From Hydrogenophilaceae bacterium (GTDB lineage Bacteria > Pseudomonadota > Gammaproteobacteria > Burkholderiales > Thiobacillaceae), in NCBI GenBank assembly GCA_013389055.1, contig JACAEC010000124.1, positions 1 through 46,139 of the forward strand: a stretch of DNA of 46,139 bases, in the 5' to 3' direction. Shown piece by piece: positions 17,887 to 25,966 of this stretch. A model generated the notes under the pieces. It had not been told where the DNA came from and did not search any database. It saw nothing but the letters and a program-made list of their open reading frames with translations. Numbering within the stretch: the stretch's first letter is position 1; every line of letters starts with the position of its first letter. The position numbers were made by a program, and so were the translations under genes.

Positions 17887-18585
17887 GTGGATATCCATTC
17901 CATCGACGCCGCTGATTTTGGCCCGCGTAACGAATCCATCCAGTCCGGCCAAGCCCCCACTAACGACAGAGATATCCTGGAAGCACTGGCCTATGGCGAA
18001 CATAGCGGCATGCAAAGGCTGATGCTGCGCTATCAGGGATTTTTGCGGGGGCGTTGCCGAATGCTGGTGCGCGGCAATCGTGACGATGCCAATGACCTGT
18101 TCAGTCAGGTGATTTTCAAGGTCTACACCGAGCGCCCGGACCGCTTGCGCGAAATCCGCCACATTGGCGGCTGGTTGAGTCAGGTTGCCCAGAATCAGCA
18201 CATCGACTCCCAACGCGAACGGCAGGCCCAGGAGCGACGCGATGACAGCCTTTGTTATCTATACGAAACCATCGGCTACCAGGCACCCTCCCCGGAACAA
18301 GTCCTCTTGAACAGCGAGCTGGCCCAGCATATTCGGCGCGCGTTCGAATTGCTGCCAAGCCGCCTGGGCCGGGCCGCGCGAATGCGCTTCATGGATGACG
18401 CACCATACGAAGAGATCGCGGCAAAATTGAGCATCACCCAAGCCAATGCCAGAAAGCGGGTTCAAGAAGCCCGGCGGGTTCTCATCGCTCACCTGCTGAA
18501 CTACGTCGGCGAAGGCCAGGCAAGACAGCGACAGGCACACGGCTCGGGCGATCCCACCGCAGCGTCGGGCTACCGAGACAGTTAG
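17887..18585 (+). CDS. ECF-type RNA polymerase sigma factor
   Basis: 232 aa. Region 2 runs QRLMLRYQGFLRGRCRMLV, DDANDLFSQVIFKVY and IGGWLSQVAQNQHID. Region 4 runs AFELLPSRLGRAARMRF, then the helix-turn-helix APYEEIAAKLSITQANARKR. There is no sigma-1.1 or region 3, as expected for ECF/group 4 factors. The GTG start has GGGAGAA upstream. No anti-sigma gene lies next to it; instead the 1072-aa protein gene begins 26 nt downstream. It is probably the dedicated regulator of the following cluster. Confidence 0.88.
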   Translation: MDIHSIDAADFGPRNESIQSGQAPTNDRDILEALAYGEHSGMQRLMLRYQGFLRGRCRMLVRGNRDDANDLFSQVIFKVYTERPDRLREIRHIGGWLSQVAQNQHIDSQRERQAQERRDDSLCYLYETIGYQAPSPEQVLLNSELAQHIRRAFELLPSRLGRAARMRFMDDAPYEEIAAKLSITQANARKRVQEARRVLIAHLLNYVGEGQARQRQAHGSGDPTAASGYRDS

Positions 18586-18611
18586 ACAGCCTCAAGCATG
18601 GAGCAAGGGCA

Positions 18612-21600
18612 ATGAGCGAAACGATCCCGGCCTCGCTGGAAGGCAGCCAGCGGCAAGGTAGCTGTAGCCTAGGCAATCTCCGTATCTCCTGGCAGGCATG
18701 GCGATCGACCCCAGCCGGCTGGCAGGCCGAATGCCTGCTGCAGCTGGGCAATTCGATGTCGCAGATCGTCTTGAACGAGGACAACCCCAGCCAATCCTTT
18801 CAGCTCTCCGGTGATGGCGAAACCGCTTGGGGCAGCCTCGACCTGACGCCGGCCGCCAACGGCGACACCCTCCTGGGAATTACCTACCAGACCAGCGGCC
18901 TCGCCGAACAAATCGCGACGCTGCACATCTGGAACGTCTGCAGGACCTGCGACCACGTCCCCCCCATGTATGGCAACGCATTCTTGGGTAACGGCGGCTG
19001 GCTCAAGGTGGGTTGGACCATCACCGGCTCGGAAGACACCTGCCAAAAGGTCCTGCTCAACGTGGAGACTGCCGATGGCATCAAGCTAGGCCGCGACACC
19101 CTGACACCGCAACAACCCGAGTGGTACCAGGTTATCCAACAAGGCTACGGCTACGCCGAACTGCTATTGGCCGAGCGCTTCCATGTCGACGGCCGCATCA
19201 TGCTCGAAGCGACGCTACGCCACACCCAGTCACCTACCCAGCAGGTGACGTTGGCCGTCCTGCCCGGCGGCTCGCCGGTGCCAGAGCCAGAACCGGACGA
19301 CAAACCCGGCGACACCTTGGTGCTCGGCCCCCCGCGCAACTTCGCCTCGTTCACCTACCCGCGTGCCCTGCAGCCCCCCAGTGCCGGCCAGCAGGGCCGC
19401 CGCTTTTTCAGCCTGTCGAACACTGGCGCCTTTCAAACCCAATTGGCCAGCCTCAAAGCCAAACCGGATCGCGCCGGCATGGTGGCCCTGGCCCAGGGCT
19501 TCAAGAACGATCCGGCACAGTTCGTCGACCAGATCGCCAGCCTGCAAGGGGCCATGGGACGGCTGCAAGGCCCGGCAGTACAGGCCTTTCTGTCCCTCCA
19601 CCCGGAAACCTTGGCGGAGCTGAATGCCGCTTTGGAGGCCCTGCTCGGCGAGCCTGTGGCGAGCTTCCTGCAAGACCCGAATTACGAAGGCCAATGGCAC
19701 CGCCTGCAAGACAGCGTGATCGCCATCGTGGTGCTGGGCAGCCGGATCGGACGCCATGAAGCCGACTTGATCCGCGCCTTGATGGTCTGCCACGTCGCCA
19801 CCTGGCTCAATGCCCTCATCCCGATTCCGCAAGGGAACCCCTCGCCGCAGCCGACGCCGACACCCGAGCCGATGGCTGAGCCGACACCGACGCCCATACC
19901 TTTACCGATACCCCTATCGACCCCCGCGCACATGCGCGAGGTGCTGCAAGCGAATTCGCTGTTGCCGGACAATATCTTGCCGCTGCCGCAAGCGCCCGCC
20001 ACCAGCACCGTCAGCCCGCTCGGCTATGCCGACATCAAGATCATCCGGCAGCGGCTGAAGCGCTACCGCCTCGGCGAACTCGCCCATGTGGAAAACGTCA
20101 TGCGGGGCGAGACCAAGGAGGAGACCCAGCAACACAGCCGGCAGATCGAGTCTCAGCAAAACGACACGCAGCTCAGCCACGACAGCGATCAGCGCAAGCT
20201 CGATTACGACGGCCGCTCGCACCAATCCGAGGCCACGGCCAGCAGCCCGATCAACGACCTCAAACGCGAGTTCGACAGCCTGAAAAAACTATACGACAGC
20301 GATGGCCTGTCGGTGACGGTCAGCGGCGGCTGGACCGACACCCTGGATGGCCCGACAACCTTGGACGACCAGGCCACCCTCTATGCCCGCAACCTGCTCG
20401 ACCGGGCCAGCAGTCGAGTAGCTCGGCGGGTCAGCAAGCTGCGTCAGCAACGTACGCTCGAAGAGTTCAGCGAACTGCATCGTCGCCGCTTCCAGAACGA
20501 GGCCGGCACCGGCCACCTGATCGGCCTCTACCGTTGGGTCGACGAGATCCATGTCGCGCATCTCGAACAGGTCGGCAGCCGCCTCATCCTGGAATGTAAC
20601 TTGAGCAACCCCGCGGCGAATTTTCTGCAACGCAGCAATGCCCTGCACGGCATCAACCTCAGCGTCCCGGTGCCCCCGTGGGTGGCCGCCGACGGCATCG
20701 GCGCCGTCAACTCGGCCAATGACATCACCCGGGCCAATTACCTGAGCCTGGCCGGCCGCTATGGCGCCGACGTTCGGCCGCCGCCGCCGCAACAACGCAT
20801 CGTCAACGCCAACCTCGGCACCGATCCGCCGCACCCGATTGCCATGCTGCCCGTTCCGGACGGCTATCTCGCCGCCAGCGCGAACATCGCCTATGCCTGG
20901 GCTACACCACCCAGCCCAGCGGGACAGGGCAATACGCCGCCACCGACCTTTGACGTGCTGGTCGGCGATGCCGCGCAAAAGATCGACCCCGGTAGCGACC
21001 CCAATCCCGGCACCAAGACCCTCGCCGCCGTGCAGGCCACCGATGGCGCCCTGCCGGTCAGCATCGTCGCCGCTGGCCTGGCCTATGCCGTCAACGTCAG
21101 CCTGGTCTGCCAATGCCCGGACGACTCGCCCTTGTTTCGCCAATGGCAGATCGACACCTATGCCGAGATCGTGGCGGCCTATCGGCTGCGCAAAGAAGAG
21201 ACCAACCGCATCATGGGCCTACTCGCCGAAGAATTCGCCCGCCCCGGCAGCGAGGGCCGCCGCGAGACCGAACGCGAGGAACTGCGCCACGGCGCCATCC
21301 AGGCATTGATCGCGCCCTGCCTCGCGCTCGACACCGGCGTCACGCCACCACCATTGACGCCGGAGCAAGTTGAGTTCGAGTTGATCCCGTTCTTCCGTCA
21401 GGCCGTGGAATGGGCGGAGACGAGCTTCAGCTATTTCGGCCGCTATTCCGCAGGCAGCACTACAGACTGGCTGAACATGGTGCAAACGGTCGGCCAGGAC
21501 GACGGCTTCCACGAATTCCTTCAGGCCGGCTCGGCGAAACTGCTGTTGCCGGTCGGACCGGCTTACGTCTTGCCTATGCTGTTCTACTTGGCCTCCGGCG

Positions 21601-21830
21601 GCTACTTCTGGTTCGGCGAGCCCGGAATCTGCCCGGTGTTCGAGCACGACCTGTGGCTGGCCAACGAACTGAAGTCGCTGGCACGCAGGCCACCGGAGCC
21701 GATCCCCTTCAAAACTTGGGAGATCGAAGTCGCCACCTCCCTGCTGATGCTGCAACAGGACGGCACGCTGCCTAATTTAATTCCAGGGCAAAGTGATGAT
21801 GACACGGAGGCGGGCCGCCATGTTTTCTGA
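18612..21830 (+). CDS. Large uncharacterised multidomain protein of the island
   Basis: 1072 aa, no signal peptide. Residues 1-215 look beta-rich. Two proline-rich linkers follow (about 217-236; about 409-437 with PTPTPEP repeats), separated by a helical segment. From about 470, GYADIKIIRQRLKRYRLGEL leads into AHVENVMRGETKEET and a Gln/Ser/Asp-rich stretch. Then come GLYRWVDEIHVAHLEQVGSR (about 637) and, near the end, YFGRYSAGSTTDWLNMV with FLQAGSAKLLLPVGPAY. From memory these match segments shared by very large uncharacterised bacterial proteins; I know no assigned function. It overlaps the collar-protein start by 11 nt. Confidence 0.85.
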   Translation: MSETIPASLEGSQRQGSCSLGNLRISWQAWRSTPAGWQAECLLQLGNSMSQIVLNEDNPSQSFQLSGDGETAWGSLDLTPAANGDTLLGITYQTSGLAEQIATLHIWNVCRTCDHVPPMYGNAFLGNGGWLKVGWTITGSEDTCQKVLLNVETADGIKLGRDTLTPQQPEWYQVIQQGYGYAELLLAERFHVDGRIMLEATLRHTQSPTQQVTLAVLPGGSPVPEPEPDDKPGDTLVLGPPRNFASFTYPRALQPPSAGQQGRRFFSLSNTGAFQTQLASLKAKPDRAGMVALAQGFKNDPAQFVDQIASLQGAMGRLQGPAVQAFLSLHPETLAELNAALEALLGEPVASFLQDPNYEGQWHRLQDSVIAIVVLGSRIGRHEADLIRALMVCHVATWLNALIPIPQGNPSPQPTPTPEPMAEPTPTPIPLPIPLSTPAHMREVLQANSLLPDNILPLPQAPATSTVSPLGYADIKIIRQRLKRYRLGELAHVENVMRGETKEETQQHSRQIESQQNDTQLSHDSDQRKLDYDGRSHQSEATASSPINDLKREFDSLKKLYDSDGLSVTVSGGWTDTLDGPTTLDDQATLYARNLLDRASSRVARRVSKLRQQRTLEEFSELHRRRFQNEAGTGHLIGLYRWVDEIHVAHLEQVGSRLILECNLSNPAANFLQRSNALHGINLSVPVPPWVAADGIGAVNSANDITRANYLSLAGRYGADVRPPPPQQRIVNANLGTDPPHPIAMLPVPDGYLAASANIAYAWATPPSPAGQGNTPPPTFDVLVGDAAQKIDPGSDPNPGTKTLAAVQATDGALPVSIVAAGLAYAVNVSLVCQCPDDSPLFRQWQIDTYAEIVAAYRLRKEETNRIMGLLAEEFARPGSEGRRETEREELRHGAIQALIAPCLALDTGVTPPPLTPEQVEFELIPFFRQAVEWAETSFSYFGRYSAGSTTDWLNMVQTVGQDDGFHEFLQAGSAKLLLPVGPAYVLPMLFYLASGGYFWFGEPGICPVFEHDLWLANELKSLARRPPEPIPFKTWEIEVATSLLMLQQDGTLPNLIPGQSDDDTEAGRHVF

Positions 21831-22491
21831 CGCGCTGCCCATAGGATCGATCATTCCCTACGCAGGCCCCATCAACAATCCGAACGATCCCAAGGGCGCC
21901 AGCAACTATCCGCCATACGGCTCGAAGGCCTACGACCTCTACCTGGAACAACACGGCTGGCTGGTCTGCGATGGCAGGACCGTGCTGGTAGCGAAATACC
22001 CGGAGCTGTTTCACGCCATCGGTTTCATCTACGGCCAGGCCGGGCCGGGCAAGTTCATGCTGCCCGACTATCGGGGCCGGGTCCTGCGCGGCGTCAACCT
22101 CGATGCCCAAGGACCGGACAAGCTGCCGCGCGACCCCGAGGCCAAAGACCGCACCGCATCCGGCAGCGGTGGCTGGGCCGGCAATCAGGTCGGCTCGGTG
22201 CAGGATGACGCCTTCCAGGCGCACGACCATCTCTACCAAAAAGCCGTTTCACTGAAACCCCAGGGCTACGCGGGAAGCGGCGCTTACAACAGTTACGAGA
22301 TACCCGAAACGCAAACGGATGGTGCGGTGAATCCGACCAAAAACCCGGATGCCATCAGCATCCGCCAAGCGCCAGAGACGCGGGTCAAGAACGCCTACGC
22401 CAACTTCATCATCAAGTACAGCCAGCGGCCGCAACTGTTCGGCTCCATGCTCGACACGGTGCTCGACCGTCTCACCGGCTTCGACTTTTAA
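21820..22491 (+). CDS. Phage tail-collar domain protein
   Basis: 223 aa. The tail-collar signature is clear: PIGSIIPYAGP at the N-terminus, HGWLVCDGRTVLVAKYPELF, and then FMLPDYRGRVLRGVN. QAHDHLY follows as in collar proteins, whose C-terminal part usually carries the variable receptor-binding region. Start ATG 21820 is chosen for GGAGG 9 nt upstream; an ATG at 21793 would overlap the preceding gene further. No phage capsid, sheath, terminase or lysis gene is nearby. Confidence 0.85.
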   Translation: MFSDALPIGSIIPYAGPINNPNDPKGASNYPPYGSKAYDLYLEQHGWLVCDGRTVLVAKYPELFHAIGFIYGQAGPGKFMLPDYRGRVLRGVNLDAQGPDKLPRDPEAKDRTASGSGGWAGNQVGSVQDDAFQAHDHLYQKAVSLKPQGYAGSGAYNSYEIPETQTDGAVNPTKNPDAISIRQAPETRVKNAYANFIIKYSQRPQLFGSMLDTVLDRLTGFDF

Positions 22492-22602
22492 AGTCCACGC
22501 CCAATCCATTTTCACGCCGCACCACCGACATCCGTCTTATCGACACAAGCAATGAGATCGACCTGCACGGTCTCGACAAAATAATTTTCGAAAGGGATGA
22601 CG

Positions 22603-23370
22603 ATGGCGATGATCTACACGCTGCATAACATCAACGTGGACGACATGGCGACCGCAGTGCTGGTGAAGAATGCGCTCGACAGCACGGCGACCAAGCCTTG
22701 CGGCACCAGCCAGCCCGAAAACACGCCCAGCGCAAAAACAAAAAAGACCACGGGCGATGCGGCAGCAGAGCCATCCGCACCTACGCCTGCCCCGCCGGCG
22801 CCGAGCTTCATCTATTGCCCCTGGCAGTTCCTCAACCCATCGCGAGGTGCCGAAGAGGGTTTTACCTACAACAACAGCCTTTCCGTCGTGATCAAAAAGT
22901 CCTCCGGGGCCGGCACGATTCAGAGCAAGCGGGTTCCCGTGCAACTAGGCAGCAGCTACATGCTGGTCATCGGGGAAAAGGATATCCAGCTACAGACCCT
23001 GCCCCAGAACGGGAAGGGCTATGTCGAGCTCGTCACCCCGACCCCATCGGTTGATCCGTTTACCGTGAACATCGAGTGGCACTTGAGTGATCTCGATCAA
23101 TCCCAAGGCCGCTGTATCGGCATTACCCAGAATATCGGCCCCGACACGAGCGCCTTCTTCCAGCCCGACAATGGCACCTTGTTGTTTTTTTCTGTCGCTG
23201 CCAACGCGGCAACGCAGACCTATGCGCCGTCCGACATCCCCAAGACGGCGACGGCCTATCAGCCGCCCAACAACGTCATTCAGGTGGGAGTAACCCTCGA
23301 AAAAGACGCGACCGGCCTACCCGCCTACACCTTCGACCGGCTCAACGCGGCAGTAGCAACACAAGACTGA
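22603..23370 (+). CDS. Island paralogue family, member 1
   Basis: 255 aa, function unknown. IYTLHNINVDDMATAVLVKN at the N-terminus and a CPWQFLNPSRGAEEGFTYNN segment correspond to DMQGKTVLVFLKPQ and HAWQVLTGSAGATESFLYEA in the next gene. A low-complexity Thr/Lys/Ala/Pro insertion (about residues 40-70) separates them. No signal peptide is visible. Start 22603 has AAAGGG 6 nt upstream; ATG 22597 sits directly on it. A terminator-like hairpin follows. Confidence 0.75.
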   Translation: MAMIYTLHNINVDDMATAVLVKNALDSTATKPCGTSQPENTPSAKTKKTTGDAAAEPSAPTPAPPAPSFIYCPWQFLNPSRGAEEGFTYNNSLSVVIKKSSGAGTIQSKRVPVQLGSSYMLVIGEKDIQLQTLPQNGKGYVELVTPTPSVDPFTVNIEWHLSDLDQSQGRCIGITQNIGPDTSAFFQPDNGTLLFFSVAANAATQTYAPSDIPKTATAYQPPNNVIQVGVTLEKDATGLPAYTFDRLNAAVATQD

Positions 23371-23389
23371 CCGGCAATCCGTTCCAACC

Positions 23390-23432
23390 GGCGCCGGGAG
23401 AATCCACGGACTCGACTTCCTGCGCCGTTTTT
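23390..23432 (+). terminator. Intrinsic terminator between paralogue genes
   Basis: GGCGC-C-GGGAG pairs with CTTCC-T-GCGCC (one mismatch, one G-T pair) around a 15-nt loop and is followed by GTTTTT. It would separate the promoter-proximal genes from the second paralogue. Confidence 0.55.
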
Positions 23433-23469
23433 ACCAGAGCCCGAACCATACCAAACCAAGGAGTAAACA

Positions 23470-24093
23470 ATGGCTACCAAATTCAACGTCACCATGGATG
23501 TGGAGGACATGCAGGGCAAAACCGTCCTGGTCTTCCTCAAGCCGCAAAATCCCCAGCGCAACTACATGATCCATGCCTGGCAGGTGCTCACCGGCTCGGC
23601 TGGCGCCACCGAGTCCTTCCTGTACGAAGCGACCATTTCCACCGATGTGACCAGCACCGGCGTCAACAACAACACCATCGTCTCCGGCCGGCAGACGGTG
23701 CAGCCGGGCCAACTGTTGTCGGCGATCAGCCCCAACAGCCTGTCGCCCATGCTGCAACCGGCGCCGACCTCGCTGGCCCAGGCCAAGTTGACCCCGCAGC
23801 AGGCCGGCGTGATCAACCAAACCAACCCGTTCATCCAGTTCAACAGCAACTGGTACGTGAACGACAAGCCGGTGGTGACCATGCCCTATGTCGATGCCAA
23901 CATGACCGTGAGCTTCGAGTACCTGCCGAACTTCTACTTCATGGTGGCCTCGCCGCCCCTGATCGGCCAGACCTACATCGTCCAGAACTTCTCGGACATG
24001 ACCCAGTACGTGATGCCGATCACCGCCACTTCGGTCGACGTCAACCTGACCCGCAACCAGGGCCTGTGGACCTTCGACTTCGACGCAAAGTAA
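23470..24093 (+). CDS. Island paralogue family, member 2
   Basis: 207 aa, no signal peptide. MATKFNVTMDVEDMQGKTVL and LTPQQAGVINQTNPFIQFNS align closely with the next gene. A C-terminal beta-rich segment reads NMTVSFEYLPNFYFMVASP, then TATSVDVNLTRNQGLWTF. The pattern is distantly like RhiA-type rhizosphere proteins as I remember them, but this is weak. A strong AAGGAG precedes the ATG. An abundant structural or surface-associated protein would fit; nothing enzymatic is visible. Confidence 0.78.
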   Translation: MATKFNVTMDVEDMQGKTVLVFLKPQNPQRNYMIHAWQVLTGSAGATESFLYEATISTDVTSTGVNNNTIVSGRQTVQPGQLLSAISPNSLSPMLQPAPTSLAQAKLTPQQAGVINQTNPFIQFNSNWYVNDKPVVTMPYVDANMTVSFEYLPNFYFMVASPPLIGQTYIVQNFSDMTQYVMPITATSVDVNLTRNQGLWTFDFDAK

Positions 24094-24101
24094 GCCGGGC
24101 A

Positions 24102-24134
24102 CCGGATGGCCTGGCTCGAAGACAGGCCATCCGG
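24102..24134. repeat. Perfect 12-bp hairpin between paralogues 2 and 3
   Basis: CCGGATGGCCTG and CAGGCCATCCGG flank a 9-nt loop, 8 nt after the stop of paralogue 2. There is no T-run, so it is more likely an mRNA-stabilising or attenuating hairpin than a classical terminator. Confidence 0.6.
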
Positions 24135-24165
24135 CCATTGCGGCAACTCAGAATAGACGAGCGCC

Positions 24166-24798
24166 ATGATCGAATGCAGGGTCCACTCCGAGGTCGACGA
24201 CATGCAGGGCAAGCGGGTGCTGGTCTTCCTCCGGCCCCAACGCCAGAGAACCAATTTTCTTGTTCATGCCTGGCAAGACCTTGAGATCTCATCCGGCGCC
24301 ACGGCCTGTTTCAATTTCGACACCCGGATCAGCGCCCGCCTGCTCACTCGGGGAAAGAGCAGCAACAATCCCACCCGGTCCGCTGAACAAACGATCAACC
24401 CCGGCCAGCTCTACCTGGCCACGCGGCGGGACGGCCTGTCACCCACGCTGGAACCGGCCACAACCGGCATGGCGCGCGAACGACTGACGCCGCAGCAAGC
24501 CGGCGTCTACAACCAGACCTACCCCTACACCAGCGTCGATTGCACCTGGCACGTCAGCGGCAGCCCGGTAGTCACCATGCCGGGGTTGGACTGGGGCATG
24601 ACCTGCAGCTTCGAATATGTGCCGACGCTCTATTTCATGATCGCCGCACCGCTCATCACCGGCGAAAACTTCACCGTGCAAGCCTTTACCGATATGACGC
24701 CATACCCCGTGATCCCAGACATCTCATCGATCGATGTCGAGATTACCCGCGAGAAGGGCCGTTGGCTGTTCAGCTTCCTGACTGACCTGGACGAGTAA
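24166..24798 (+). CDS. Island paralogue family, member 3
   Basis: 210 aa, clearly homologous to the preceding gene over its whole length: DDMQGKRVLVFLRPQRQ, VHAWQDLEISSGATACFNFD, RLTPQQAGVYNQTYPYTSVD, MTCSFEYVPTLYFMIAAPLI, then SSIDVEITREKGRWLFSF. It arose by tandem duplication, followed by considerable divergence, so the copies probably have distinct roles such as heteromeric subunits. The upstream ribosome-binding site is poor, unlike that of member 2. No signal peptide. Confidence 0.78.
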   Translation: MIECRVHSEVDDMQGKRVLVFLRPQRQRTNFLVHAWQDLEISSGATACFNFDTRISARLLTRGKSSNNPTRSAEQTINPGQLYLATRRDGLSPTLEPATTGMARERLTPQQAGVYNQTYPYTSVDCTWHVSGSPVVTMPGLDWGMTCSFEYVPTLYFMIAAPLITGENFTVQAFTDMTPYPVIPDISSIDVEITREKGRWLFSFLTDLDE

Positions 24799-24924
24799 CG
24801 GGGCGCAACTCTAGCTCACATTGTTGCCGACATAAACGTCATACAACTGCCAGGTCACCACCTGGACACCTAAGCGATGCATCACATGGCATGCGTCATT
24901 CGACTACGACAACAGGAGAAACCC

Positions 24925-25509
24925 ATGAACAAACCATCTTGCCTGATCACCAGCCCCGCCATCCGACTGATCTCGATCAGCCGTCTCAGGCGGGCTGCGC
25001 TGGGCTCAACCATGACGACTGCCCTCGCCACACTGCTAGCAGCATTGCTGGCAACGACCGTCCATGCCCAAATCTACCGGGGAATGCGTCCGGACCCGGC
25101 CAACGCCAACCAACCCCAAGTCGCCAACACGGCGTTGGGCCTGGGCGTACGGGATGCCGATGTCGTGTTGACGCCAGCCGGCATTGCCTTGCCAAACAAC
25201 CCCGATACCGGCACGCCGCAGGGCACGTCGGTAGTCACGGCCAATCCCTGCGAGCTTCCCGCCTTTACCCGACCGGCCGGCAACAACTGGAACGGCACCG
25301 GCAATGCCAACCTGAACGTATGGGTCATGGACCAAAACAACCTGCCGGGCACGCTGCAGGTCCAAGCGGCACCTGTGGCTGGCAGCCCGAATCACGCTGT
25401 GATCAGCACCGCTGGCGTCGGCCTGACCCTGCCCAACTTCCGTGCCGCTGTCGCCAGTACGCAGGCCCAGTGGGCGATCGAGCCACCCCCTGCCAATGCC
25501 TGCCCATAA
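24925..25509 (+). CDS. Exported RGMRPD-type protein of unknown function
   Basis: 194 aa. A long N-region precedes the hydrophobic core MTTALATLLAALLATTVHAQ, with likely cleavage at VHA-Q. The mature part starts IYRGMRPDPANANQPQVANT, followed by LGLGVRDADVVLTPAGI and NPDTGTPQGTSVVT. From memory this resembles a widespread family of small uncharacterised cytosolic proteins with RGMRPD...ARTLG.R...D...G.V.P...GMS; here a secreted version is seen. ATG 24925 has AGGAGAA 4 nt upstream and is preferred over 24877. A CCAGGT/ACCTGG hairpin lies at 24850-24865. Confidence 0.75.
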   Translation: MNKPSCLITSPAIRLISISRLRRAALGSTMTTALATLLAALLATTVHAQIYRGMRPDPANANQPQVANTALGLGVRDADVVLTPAGIALPNNPDTGTPQGTSVVTANPCELPAFTRPAGNNWNGTGNANLNVWVMDQNNLPGTLQVQAAPVAGSPNHAVISTAGVGLTLPNFRAAVASTQAQWAIEPPPANACP

Positions 25510-25578
25510 AAACATGAGGCGATCAGGAGAAGCCCCAACTTCGACTAGGCCACAAAAAACATAGTTGAAGGATGGATC

Positions 25579-25863
25579 ATGGTTTGCAAAGGGAAACTGG
25601 ACTTGGAGGCCCATTGTGCAAGCCGCTTGGCTAACGGGGTCTTCACCTTCGCCGAGCTCTTGGCCTGCATCTTGGCCAGCAATGCGGCCGGGCTCGGCAA
25701 AGGCGAGATCGTCGACATCCTCAATGGCGTGCTGCAAACCCTGGAGGCGCAGGGGCGCGAAGCCGAGTTCGAAATCGTTGCCGAACTCGTTCAACGCATC
25801 ACCGGCTTCTTTTCGCCTCATGGCGTCATTCATCTTAGGGACTTCGAACCACCAGCAGAATGA
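25579..25863 (+). CDS. Small unrecognised helical protein
   Basis: 94 aa, not recognised. The composition is alpha-helical: LEAHCASRLANGVFTFAELL, ILASNAAGLGKGEIVDILNG and FEIVAELVQRITGFF. AAGGA lies 6 nt before the ATG, and the gene is on the same strand and spacing as its neighbours, so I take it as real. No signal peptide or transmembrane segment. It could be a chaperone or adaptor for the larger cluster products. Confidence 0.65.
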   Translation: MVCKGKLDLEAHCASRLANGVFTFAELLACILASNAAGLGKGEIVDILNGVLQTLEAQGREAEFEIVAELVQRITGFFSPHGVIHLRDFEPPAE

Positions 25864-25966
25864 ATGCTTCACAAGTCCTGCCGCAATCTCGTCTTGTCGT
25901 AGGCAGAGATGTCAGCCCATTTCAGCCGAGCGTGACTGAAGCCACTAACCAAAGGAGGAACACACC

